From: Anthoceros angustus
Lineage: Eukaryota > Streptophyta > Anthocerotopsida > Anthocerotales > Anthocerotaceae
DNA: 64,000 nucleotides
Direction: 5' to 3'
Assembly (NCBI GenBank): GCA_010909165.1
Contig: VJWM01000025.1
Location: 2,790,001 to 2,854,000 of the forward strand
The notes beneath the pieces are model-generated. The model saw nothing but the letters and a program-made list of their open reading frames with translations, was not told where the DNA came from and did not search any database. Below are positions 32,216-43,076 of this stretch, piece by piece (the first letter of the stretch is position 1; each line of letters begins with the position of its first letter). Both the position numbers and the translations under genes were made by a program.

Positions 32216-34635
32216 GATTTGACGTCGTGTTAATAAAGAGGGATTTTTACGGAGGTGAAAACCCGATGGGAAAAGCCCATCCAAGAGGGGACAACCAAAG
32301 GGGACAATGTCGGTCGAGGTGGAGAGGAGCAACTAAGCTCCCTACCTAAAGTCACCTACTGCACCCACAATGTCATATGCAGGAAGAATAAAAGGCCTGC
32401 AAACCACGGAGGTAGAGGAAGATGCGTGACCTACTGTCGCCGTCTTGTGGAGGATCACCGTTGAGAGCGCCCGTTGAAGGGCAATTGGAACCTGTTGTGG
32501 TATCAGTCGAGAGGGGAGCCCACTCAGGTCTGTACAAGATGGTAAGCTTTGGCACAGGACTTGACAAATTTGTCAAAGTCCTCAGCCATTGCCCCATACG
32601 TTTCTAGTGCAAGCGGAATAAAGAGGTGGCCCGCTTGCATGGTCGTGTTAGGGATGAGGGTTTATTTGAACTTTCACAAAAATAACAAGTAGATACTTTA
32701 TTGAAAAAAATAAAAAGAATATCATCGTAGGCTGATAACTTCACAATTTGTTAAGGCAAGGGGTTTATTTAAACGTTACAGCAGCCATAGAGTAGTGGGT
32801 TATGGTTTTGATCGTCGAAGTGTATAACTTTCAGTGAAGGATTTTACAGCATGTTGTCCATGCTTGGTGGAGGGAATCTTTTTAATAGCTTATGGGAGAG
32901 CGGCCGGAATACCTACATAGTTTTCAAAGACTCCCGAAACGTGAGGGATGTTTTTTGCCAGTCAAGACACCGGTTTCGCAGCGGCCATTGGTAGCAGGAT
33001 GGATACTCTCTGGCACCAGCTTTGGAAATTTGCAGCGGATTTGCCGTCAGGACGCGCTCCCCTTCAAAACTTTGAATACCTACCTAACTTCCCTTCTTGT
33101 TTGATAGAAGCGTCCACCAGAGTACAGTCTCATCTCGCGGAACCTTCCAACAGTCCCAACGGCGCCTGTGCCTTTGCTTCCAAGGTCTTCACAAGGTTGA
33201 ACTTCCATGTCCGGCAATACCGTGACAGGGACGGGAGGGTCTGGGTAGGCTGTCGGCTGCTTGCAGGCAACAAGCGGCAAGGCAAGGCGAAATCACCAAA
33301 TCTGCTGGAGCTGGTCGGGGAGCCTGGGAGCTGGCTAACAGCCACCTCCGGGCGGGGACGATAGGGATCGAAGGATCCAAGCACAGCACAGCTGGGAGGC
33401 AGAGGACGCGGCCTGAGCAAGCCTCCGCACAGCGGCGGCTGATCAGCAGAGAACGGACCGCGGGAGTGGCTCGAAGGCAGGGCACCAGGTTGAGACGGAA
33501 GGCATGACACGCAGATCAGACGAGCAAAAACGCAAACACAAGTTACAAACGGAACGGGAGACGCAAACGAGAACACACCCGCTCCTTCCTTCCTTCCTTC
33601 TCCATGTTCTCAAATAATCCCTTTTTGGAAGGAAAAGATTCCATCAGTACACCTGGAGGCGTGGTTTTCTTCAACAGATAATGTGTGTGCGTGAACTTCC
33701 TTTTCACCGTTCCTTTCTCTCTCTTCAGTTCACGTATTTGGTCGTATGTGTGTATCTTTTTTTCACTATTCTATAATAATTTTTTCATCCTTAGTGGATA
33801 TAAATATTATTATATATGAATAAAAAAGAGAATATCTTTTACATAATTAATTTCTATAAAACCAGAAGTGGTAAAGATATGAAGACTATTTTATTAATTA
33901 TTATGATGAATGTGGTTTGGTTTCGGTTGGATATATCCCCAACTTTGTTTATACTTAGTGCATTGATGTTTTAAGTTTTTTTTCATATAGACTGAAGAAA
34001 ACAAAAAATAATAAATACCTGTTATATTTTCACGAATAACTATTAAATCCAAACTCTTAAAATGAAAGGTAGATAAAAAAAGATCCTTCATACGGTTTAA
34101 AGAACTTCAAGGTAGGAAGCATTAGTCAACAGCTGTGAAAAAAATCTTGTTGGCAACTTTTCACTATTGCAATTATGTAATCTATTTTTCGTTTGTCAAT
34201 CCACATGTATATTGTACTATCCTAAGTCACAACAAACATACATGGATGTTAACTCATGCACTAAATACTTTCTAGATTTTCAAAAGCCATACATGCATTA
34301 ATGTGTTTGTTTTCTAGCTTGCTGAATCCACACTTGTACTACTTTCTGTGTTGTAGATAACATCTGTTCCTACTGATACCCGTTGATAAAAGTAAAGTGA
34401 AACCCACTAACATGTGCATTTAACTGAGTCTAACTTTCTCATGTGCAACTTCCGCTTATTCCCAAACTCTCACGTGCAACCGAGTGTATTTAATTTAAAA
34501 AAACCCACATTTGTATGTATATCTTCACTGCAAATAATATTAGGACGTCGTCAATAGTATGTATATTCAACTGTTATCTTCAATTATAAGGTGTTAGGGA
34601 CTTTAAGGTAAGATAAACTTTGTGATAGATTTCTC
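32216..34635. other. No supported gene
   Basis: 32250-32640 and 32880-33600 contain short open frames on both strands without recognisable motifs. A GC-rich stretch at 33130-33580 ends in a ccttccttcctt microsatellite. 33600-34635 is AT-rich and featureless. A weak motif gaggtttatttgaat recurs near 32000, 32158, 32660 and 32760. Confidence 0.45.
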
Positions 34636-35128
34636 ATTTCTGACTTTTTTTTATTTACTTATACATGTTGCCTAACACAATCTTTGACATGCAATTATAA
34701 CCTATATATGTGGTCAATAATTCTTGCATTGAAGTATTTCTACTTTGCAAATCCGACACGTGCAACTTTCACAGTGCAATTATGTAACTTATTTCCAGTT
34801 TATGAAACCACATTTCTATGGACTATCTTTAATCTAAATAACATAAAGATGGCCACTACCCCATGCACTTTGCTATTTCCAAATTGTATTTCTCATTGAA
34901 CAAATTCTCTTTTAGCTTTCTATGAATTTTCTTTAGTTTAAATGGTATTGTAAGTGGCTATTAACTATTGCATTCAGCTATTTCCATATTCTTAAGAGCT
35001 AGACCTCCTCACATCCATTAATATAGTTGTTTCTTAGGGTTTAGGGTTTAGGGGGTTCAAGAGTTTATGAGATGTATTTACCAACAAATCTCATAACCTA
35101 CTTATAATTGAGATTAGTATGTTATAAT
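34636..35128 (+). repeat. 493-bp tandem duplication, copy 1, with telomere motif
   Basis: Repeated almost perfectly at 35129-35620. It contains ttagggtttagggtttaggg near 35036, three plant telomere units. Confidence 0.92.
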
Positions 35129-35620
35129 ATTTTCTGACTTTTTTTTTTTACTTATACATGTTGCCTAACACAATCTTTGACATGCAATTATAACCTATAT
35201 ATGTGGTCAATAATTCTTGCATTGAAGTATTTCTACTTTGCAAATCCGACACGTGCAACTTTCACAGTGCAATTATGTAACTTATTTCCAGTTTATGAAA
35301 CCACATTTCTATGGACTATCTTTAATCTAAATAACATAAAGATGGCCACTACCCCATGCACTTTATATTTCCAAATTGTATTTCATTGAACAAATTCTCT
35401 TTTAGCTTTCTATGAATTTTCTTTAGTTTAAATGGTATTGTAAGTGGCTATTAACTATTGCATTCAGCTATTTCCATATTCTTAAGAGCTAGACCTCCTC
35501 ACATCCATTAATATAGTTGTTTCTTAGGGTTTAGGGTTTAGGGGGTTCAAGAGTTTATGAGATGTATTTACCAACAAATCTCATAACCTACTTATAATTG
35601 AGATTAGTATGTTATAATAT
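35129..35620 (+). repeat. 493-bp tandem duplication, copy 2, with telomere motif
   Basis: Only a handful of differences from copy 1 (for example ctttgctatttcc against ctttatatttcc, and poly-T length), so the duplication is recent. The telomere motif recurs near 35527. Confidence 0.92.
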
Positions 35621-35684
35621 TTTACTGACTAAAGAATGTTGAAAAGTACACTTCAATCCAAGCGAAATGGGCGGCTTGTTGGCA

Positions 35685-37665
35685 GTGGCTACAACATCTA
35701 TAGGAAAAAGCCATGTACGTTATTTATAGATAAGATTATGCTGTAAACAATTAAGGGCTTTGTCTCCAGTGTTGTGCTAGTGGCTACAACACATGAAGGA
35801 AAAACACATACATGTTACTTATAGACAAGATAATGTTGTAAATAATTAATGGGCGTTGTCTCTGGTGTTTTTGGCGGTGGCTACACCACGAGTAGGAAAA
35901 ACACATGCATGTTACTTATAGATAAAAAAAATATAAACAATTAATGGGCTTAATATTCTATGTGTTAGGACTAGTAGGTTATGAAATCTTTTTCTCCTTT
36001 GTTAAATTAGCGAAAAAATTGAATAAATTATGCGCAAACCTAAGAGTATTTTGACATAGAACTCAACAAAAGAGATAATTGCATTCTCATCAATAATCTA
36101 TTCCGACGTTTTGATCATAGAATTCTAGAAAGAGAAGAACCTCTTATGGAAACATAGTAAATTTGAAGGAAGACATTGCAAAACATGATCAAATTGAAGT
36201 AAGCTGGAAGAGCAAAATGAGGCAAAAAGATATGAGTTTTGATATGTAGTAGTAGTGGTAAACTAGAGTTCTTAGTGAATAGTTTTTGATGATTTCGTAA
36301 AATTGATTTACATGAGTGCCTGATAGATAGATTGATTTGTCACGTTTTTTTGGTCCGTATCAAAAAAACCATCATAATAAAGATTGTAGGTGTTTTTATG
36401 ATAAAAAAATATGTTAAGCACATAAAAGAAGGTCATGATATCTTTTTCATTTCTTTGATCCTTTTGACACTTGTATGCATTGTCTACACTGTAGATAACA
36501 TTGCTGCCTATCAACATGTAGGCAGTCAATGTCTGACACACTATTTTCAAATAAGATAATAAACATAGACTTGATTCATAGTAAAGATAAAACTTTAAAT
36601 CACATCTATAAAATATCATAACTTGTTTGTTGGCCAACTCTTTCCTACACATGTAGTTTTTCCAAGGACAAACATGTGTGAGAAAAACATGTGCAAATTA
36701 CTTATTAATAAGATGATAGAAACCTACAGTGAAAACAATGCTACAATTAATTTATGTAGCATGGTAGTCTATATTTGTCAGTCATCTATCACACAAGTTA
36801 CACAAGTTTTGAAGAACAACACCTACTAATCTCAATAGATATTAGATGAGTAGGGTATAATATTTTGTCTTTGTTGCTGAATGAAGAGTGTGGAAGAAGC
36901 ATAGTCAAGCAAAATGGATTGGCTGTTAGCAATGGTTACAACATGTATGGGAAAACACGTGCATGTTACTTCTATGTAGATAAGATCATGCTGTAGATAA
37001 TCAAGGGGTTATCAATTTTTGTCTCTGTCGTTGTGGTGGTGGTGGCTACAATATGTGCAAGATTCTATCCAAGGGGATTCTTTGTTTTGATCCATGAGTG
37101 GGATTGGGTTGTTTCTTAATGTGATTTCCAGTTGTGGGATTTCGGAGGGTTGCTTGGTGTTTTTTTTCGTGCCCTTGAGATGAAAGTGGTGGACTTTTCT
37201 CCTAGAGACAACGGTCTTCTTCTGTCTCATCTGGCTCAAATGAGTCTTTGGTTGTAGGTTATCCTTGGTGGTGCTTCTTAGAGTCTGATTTCTACTTTCA
37301 ATCTCCTGTTGGCAGCTTATAAGGCTTCTTGGGCTTGTGTTTTTGAGTATCGCAGCTGGCTTGAGCTAGCTTGAGCTAGCGCTATCCCTCCGCCTCCGCC
37401 CCAGGCTTCTGTCTCGTATGTTTTTGTCTTTATTATAATATAAGCTGCTTCGCAACTAAAAAGCAACACGTGCAGTTGGAAAAACTCCTTACGTGCATGT
37501 TACTCACAGATGAAGATGAAGATGAAGATAACGTTATAGTTATAATACGTACATATTACTTACAGATGAAGATAGAACAATGAACCGGCAATCAGTTTTT
37601 GTTTCTCCTGTTGTGGTGGTGGTTAACGCACGTGCTGAATGAGTTGGTCAGTCCATATTCATAGC
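35685..37665 (+). repeat. Dispersed ~107-bp repeat family in AT-rich DNA
   Basis: Three tandem diverged units at 35685-35945 carry ggtggctacaac, aggaaaaacacatgcatgtt and acttatagataaga. Further diverged copies lie near 36640-36720, 36915-37050 and 37490-37660. The intervening sequence is AT-rich. Open frames of 60-114 aa here (36308-36652 and others) show no family signature. Confidence 0.6.
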
Positions 37666-37854
37666 CAGTACGTACTGTTAAATTAATTTAAACTATACAT
37701 GTAGGTTGAAAGATTGACTGATGGACCCATAGTATAACCTACTAAGCTCTAGATATTTTGTTGTGTTAGGATTAGTAGGTTAGGAGATCCTTTTGTGTCC
37801 CTTCATAAAGCAAAGCAATTGGGTTGGCCATGCGTTTTGTTCGGCGTTGTGAGT

Positions 37855-39514
37855 TCGGTTAGCGTTGCCAGCGGGTAAGGTATGTGCAGAGAGGCCGAGA
37901 AGGGTAAATGCCAGGCAAGGCAAGGGAAGGGAAGGGAAGGCAAGGGGAGGGAAGGGAAGGGCGGGGATCAGTCCAAAACTGGATGTGGAGTCTATGTGCA
38001 TACATATATATGTGATGTATGTGAAGTGTGCAGTGTGGTCTGGTTTGCGTCTCGTGCCGTCTGGAGTGGACTGGTGTGGCGTCTGGCCTCGCCTCTCGGC
38101 CCTGCCCTGCCCAGCCCTGGCCCTCCCTCTGCCTTTGCTGCCTGCCTGCTCTCTCTGCCGCTCCCCGCGCGTCGTGAGACCATCCGGCTCTCGCACTCGC
38201 ACTCGCTCGCCCCTCGCGCTCGCTCGCCGCCGTGCTGCGTGCGCCGTGCCGACTCCAGCTCGCCCTGCCCTGCCCCCTGCTCTCCTCTGCTCTGCTCTGT
38301 TCTCCTCTGCTCTGCCCTGCCGCCATCTCGGCTGCCTGCGCCTGCGCCTGCGCCTGCGCCGGCGCCATCGCCAGCTCCCGCCGGAGCTCGGCCGCGCTGC
38401 ACGCCTGCGCAGATTTGTGCACCCGAGATCGGCGAGCCGCGCGAGCGAGTTCCCGCTGCCCCTGTGCGAGAGCGGCGTCATCTCCCCGTCCCTGTGCTTG
38501 CCTGTCTCGGGATTTCTTGCTTGCCTGCAGGAGAGCGGTCGGGTCGTCTCCTTCCTCCGGCTCCGGCTGGGGTTTGTTTGCGACCTCCCGCTCCGCACCT
38601 CCCCGGCGCGCGAGCCTGGAATTCCGCACCCGCGCTGTGAGCTCCCCGCTAGGGTAATGCCGTCCTGCTTCTTGCGTGCTTGATTTGGCGTCGTCCGGTG
38701 CTTCCCCGGCTCCCCTGCCGTCGCCGCCGCTGTCGCCGCCGCTGCCGGCCTCGCCTTCAATTCTCGCCTCTTCTTGCACCTCCCAGCCACCACCCGAGCT
38801 TGCCGCCGGGTCGGGTTGGGCCGCCCCGGGCCTTCTTGCTCCACGGCATTCCCTCACCGAGCTCCCGGCCCCCGGGCGGGACGGCACGGGACGGGACGGG
38901 GCTATTTATGTTCATCCCGGTGTGCGCCTTCATGTCCTGAATTTGTGTGCCTGCGTCGGGTCCCGATCTTTGCGATTTGATTTGAGTGCGTGCTTGGCGA
39001 GCCGGCGCACACAGGGCGCATGCTTGTCACCCGCTCTCGAGCTGACGCGGTTTTTTGCTTCCCTGCTCCGGGAAGGGAAGTTTCTTCTCTTATATGTATA
39101 CGCGTCGTGGCTCCGGCGTTTTGAGCTTCCAATTCGGAGGAGTAGGTGGAGGAGGGAAGAAGAGGAAGGATTTATACTTGGAGACGAGGCTGGAGTGCAA
39201 AGCCGGGGAGCGGAGGTTGCGCTTAGGGTACAAGTCGGACGGGACACGGGAGTGTTTGTTGTGTTGTCGGTCGGGCAGGCTCAGGGGAAGTGAGTGAGTG
39301 TTGCAGCAGTGTGCGCCGGTGCCGGTTATGTTTGCGGCGGGGAATTGCAGCCGGCGGCGTGACGAGGGGATGGCGGGGAGCGTGTTCAATCCCGACGCAC
39401 CATGTATGTTGTGTTGCTGTGACTTCGATCTCCTCTTATTACTTCCCTTGGTCGACAGCTTCCGCCTGGGAGGCTGACCCGGATCGTTTGTGGCGTCTTT
39501 GTCTCTGCTATATC
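37855..39514 (+). promoter_or_regulatory. GC-rich island, probable promoter/5' leader of the ULTRAPETALA-like gene
   Basis: An abrupt change from AT-rich to strongly GC-rich sequence begins near 37860 and runs into the next gene. It has gggaagggaag runs (37920-37970), gcctgcgcctgcgcctgcgc (38338-38360) and ctcgctcgc repeats. Open frames longer than 250 aa exist on both strands at 37780-38890. Their composition is extreme and no domain is seen, which is what GC-rich DNA gives by chance. An intron-like gctagggtaatg occurs near 38648. Confidence 0.45.
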
Positions 39515-42500
39515 ATGGCGACAGGGCTGGCCAACTTCAACCGGGTGTTTTCTGCAATCCAAGACCATTTGCAACAGCTGCGGGATATCTATGAGGAGCA
39601 GCAGAAGCAGCTGGTGCTGGTTGCTCCCGATGCCGCGCGCTTGCAGGGAGCGGGAGATGCCCGGGCCGAGTTGGTCGCCGGGGGAGAGGAGGAGGAGCAG
39701 GTAGCGGCGATCGAGGCCGGGGACCTCAAGGAGACGGAGGAGGTTAAGGAGGTTAAGGAGGCGGAGTCGGTGGCGCCGCCCCAGGTGCCGGCGCAGGTGG
39801 CGGTGGTTGCTGTCAGGACCGGGCTCCCGCAATTGGGGCGGCAGGCGGAGGCGGAGGGTGCGACGGACGTGGAGCTGCCGGAGGAGGTGGTGGTAGGCAA
39901 CAAGGAGGAGGAGTTGGCGGCGGCGGCGGCGGAGGGCAGCGGAAGAGGGAGGGGGACTTGGAGCTGGAGCTGGATGAGAGTGAGGATGGCGGGAAGGGGT
40001 ACTCGCCGTGGCCAAGTCTGGGAAGAGGAAGGCGGTGTCGTTCCGGAAGGAGGGCGAGGGCCTGGATTCCGGCTCTGACCCCGAGGTGGATGTGAATGGC
40101 AGGAGCAAGGGCTCCGATCTCGGGGAGGGTCGTACAGCCGGCTGCAGCGGCGCGTGAAGAAGACGAGGAGCGTCGGGGGATGGGGATGGTGTGTTGGTTG
40201 TTGTTGCGGGCGCTGGAGCTGGCGCGGGCGTGGAGCGGAGCAGGGAAGGACTCGGACACGGACACGGATCGTGGTGTTGGGGGCCGCGGAGTGTTGGGGA
40301 AGGATGAGGCAGGTGCTGCGGCTTCCGCGGCTGCAGGTCCGGGGAATGTGGGAGAGACAGCGCCAGCGCCAGCGAGAGTGACAGCTTCACCTCGACGAGG
40401 AGAGGCAGAATTTTGACGGCCGATTTGGGAGTGCCGCTGACAAGGGTGTTCTCGGCAAGCACCAACCCGATCTGGATGTGCTCACCAGCGTGGCGGCGGC
40501 TATTGAGGCGGACGACAATGTTGCGGCTGGCGCGGCGGAGGATCCCATGCGCGTTGAGGCAGGGGAGGAGCGGGTGTTGAGCATCCTGGCCCAGGATGAT
40601 GGCGATCTGGCGGAGCAAGCGTTGCTCATCAAGAGCCTGTCCGCGCGCAAGGAGGGCAGGGTGGAAGCGATCCCGTCGGCGGAAGTGGTGGCTCGAGTGT
40701 GTGCCGACTTCCTCAAGGCCTTGGCTCCTGCTCTGCCCGAAGGTTTCGTGGGAGGGGAGGAGATCAGTAGGTATTGTGAGTCTGATGGCGGCCCCGCTGC
40801 CTTGGCCCTTCGTGTGGCAAACTTCATTAAGATGCAGCAGGATGTCATCGATAAGGAGCGGAAGGCGAATCGGGTGCTGGAAGCCAGTTTGGAGAAGGTC
40901 CAGGATGATAAGGAGAGGTGGCGGCAGGACAAGGAGCGGCTGTCCGCCCATCTTGGCTCCATCGCAACCACCGTCGAGGAGGGCAGCGCGTAAGTCTCTA
41001 TAGTTTTAGTTTGTTTCTTTGTTTTTTTAATTTACGTGATTCAAGTTCCATCTTCTCGATTCAAGTGCTGAGCCCGTTATGAATGTCATTCCTGAACTTC
41101 TGGTGTACGGTCAATGGGTGTTGGGTTGTTGTGGTTAGTACCGGAGCTGTTTTCTCTCATATCTGAAGCTTCTTTTGCTGCAGGACTTGTTCATACTGCC
41201 AATCTATTCTGAGCAAGCTTTCGGAGGAAAGTTTTCAGGATGCCTTCAAGCCGGAGGAGGGGCAAGTGGTTCCTTACAATCATCTCCAGGCTGAGGAGGA
41301 GGTTGCCCGCGCTGCCTCCAGCAGTTCTTCTGACGTACCTGTGTCTGCAAGCAGGAAGGTGGTGACGCTCAGTGATGATGACAAGGAAGAGGGGTCGGAG
41401 CCTCAGCTCAGCAACGGGAAAGATGGGTCTGCCTCCAGCTCCGGCGATGTTTTGCCCGTCAAGAGGAAGAGGAGAGTGGAGGAGGTCATGGATGATAAGC
41501 CTAAGGGCTATAAACGGAGGATGGTGAAGGAGAAGGACAGCTCTGAGGTGAAGCAGCCTTCGGCAACCAGAGAGAGCAGCAGGCAGAGCAGCGACAAGGG
41601 CGGGGAGGTGGTGAGAAGGTCTCGCAGACTGTCCGCAGCTGCCAAGGACTACGACAACGATCTGGTAGAGGTTGATATCAAGCAGGTGGAAGATGTTGCT
41701 TCGGATGAGGACGTGGATGACGAGCTGCCTGAAGCTAAATCGGAGGAGGTGGAAGTTGCTGAACGTGAGCGAGAACGGGTGCGGGAAAGGGCACGGGAAC
41801 GGGAAAAGGAACGGGAAAGAGAGCAGGAACGGGAAAGAGAGCAGGAACGGGATCGGGAAAGGGAACGTGAACGTGAACGGGAGCGAGAGCGGGAGCGGGC
41901 CGAGGATATCAAGGAGAGGAAGAAAGCTTTGGCTGTCAAGGAGGTGGCAAAACGAATGCTCAAGGCTCCCGCCAAGGGGCGTTCCGATGAAGTCCTGAAG
42001 AAGAGTGCTGGCAAGTCTCGCAGACAGGAAGAGAGCACGGAGGACGAAAAGGGGGAGGAGAAAGAACTGATCCGGCGTTTGATGGCCCGTAACTCTAAAA
42101 AGGATGCATCCTTCTCCGCAGATAAGGGTAAAGAGAAAGAGAAGGACAAGGTTCTGCCCCTTGTTAGGCCTTCAAGCGGGATGACGGCCCCGGCATCAGA
42201 CTCGGAGGATCAAGGACCCAAGGAGGAACCCGAACTGGAGTTGAAGTGTGGTTGCACGAGCAGCAAATTTGGTGACACCGTCGGTCTCGTTAAGGTTTAC
42301 AAGTCCGGGGATTTTGTTCTCTTCTGTGAGTGCAAACCCGGTTGCGCAGAAGGTAAAAACGAAAGGCATCTCGTTGGGTGGTTTGCACTTGCAACGGCTT
42401 TAGGACTTGGCTTCCCGTGCTGATTTTGTCTGTGTCTCGCTGTTTTGGTTTCAGCTGGTATTGCATTAACTCCCGCAGCCTTTGAGAGGCATGCGGGGCG

Positions 42501-43076
42501 TGGATCCTCCAAGAAGTGGAAGAACACTATCTGGGTGATGATGGGGGACGACAAAGTCCCGATTGCCAAGGTGAAAGCTCTCGAGCCTTACTATAAGAAG
42601 TATAAGGTGCGGAAGAACCAGAAGGTCGTTCCTACTCCAGGGGCAGTGGTACCAACGGTAAGTCATCGGGACGAATTTGTGAGATGTTGTAAGTGCCAAA
42701 AGGAGAGGAGGTTCAAGCGGAGGAACAAGGAGGAATGCAAGCTGTATCACGACGCAAGCTTGAACCGGAAGTGGGAGTGCGCCAACTTGCCGGACGAGAG
42801 GTAATCAGCTAGGATTCAATCAGTGGCTGGTGAAAGGCTGCTCGGAGATTCGGACACTGATCTCCCTGGTGCAGGTATGCCCGGTGTGGGGAGGATGAGG
42901 AGCGAGAAGTCCGGCGGGCTCTCAAGGGATGCACCCGTGTCCGGAACTGCCCCGGCTGTGCTGAATGCGTATGCATCGGCTGCCTGACTTGTAGATTCAG
43001 CAGCTGCAGCTGCCGCACTTGCACAGAGTTCATGGCTAATGCCCCGAGCTCTGGCAATGCGCAGGGCTCTGCGTGA
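39515..43076 (+). CDS. ULT1: ULTRAPETALA-like SAND-domain protein with long charged N-terminal extension (~1060 codons)
   Basis: Exons: 39515-40989, 41184-42352, 42455-42800 and 42875-43076. The C-terminal ~230 residues match ULTRAPETALA. The SAND part has CGCTSSKFGDTVGLVKVY, FCECKPGC, LTPAAFERHAGR and KKWKNTIWVMMGDDKVP. Next come HRDEFVRCCKCQKERRF and a Cys-rich end, GCTRVRNCPGCAECVC and CIGCLTCRFSSCSC. In Arabidopsis ULT1 is ~237 aa and acts as a trithorax-group factor opposing Polycomb at floral genes. Here a ~780-residue extension precedes SAND. It has acidic Glu/Ala-rich N-terminal parts, a coiled-coil-like end of exon 1, a Ser/Lys-rich part, and a 40-residue Arg/Glu repeat near 41763-41900. 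The last ~230 residues of the extension share one exon with the start of SAND. The frame is broken within 39940-40430. Confidence 0.85.

Noticed and set aside
33130-33576. 148-aa minus-strand ORF resembling a leader peptide
   Set aside because: No downstream exon with a recognisable domain could be attached, and the composition is biased.
37780-38890. Open frames of 250-354 aa on both strands
   Set aside because: They overlap on both strands, consist of low-complexity Arg/Ala/Pro/Ser runs, have no domain, and lie in a GC-rich island where stops are rare.
39386-40951. 521-aa minus-strand ORF opposite the ULT first exon
   Set aside because: Pro/Leu/Ser-rich mirror image of the acidic sense strand, with no recognisable domain. 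The sense strand continues into a conserved protein.
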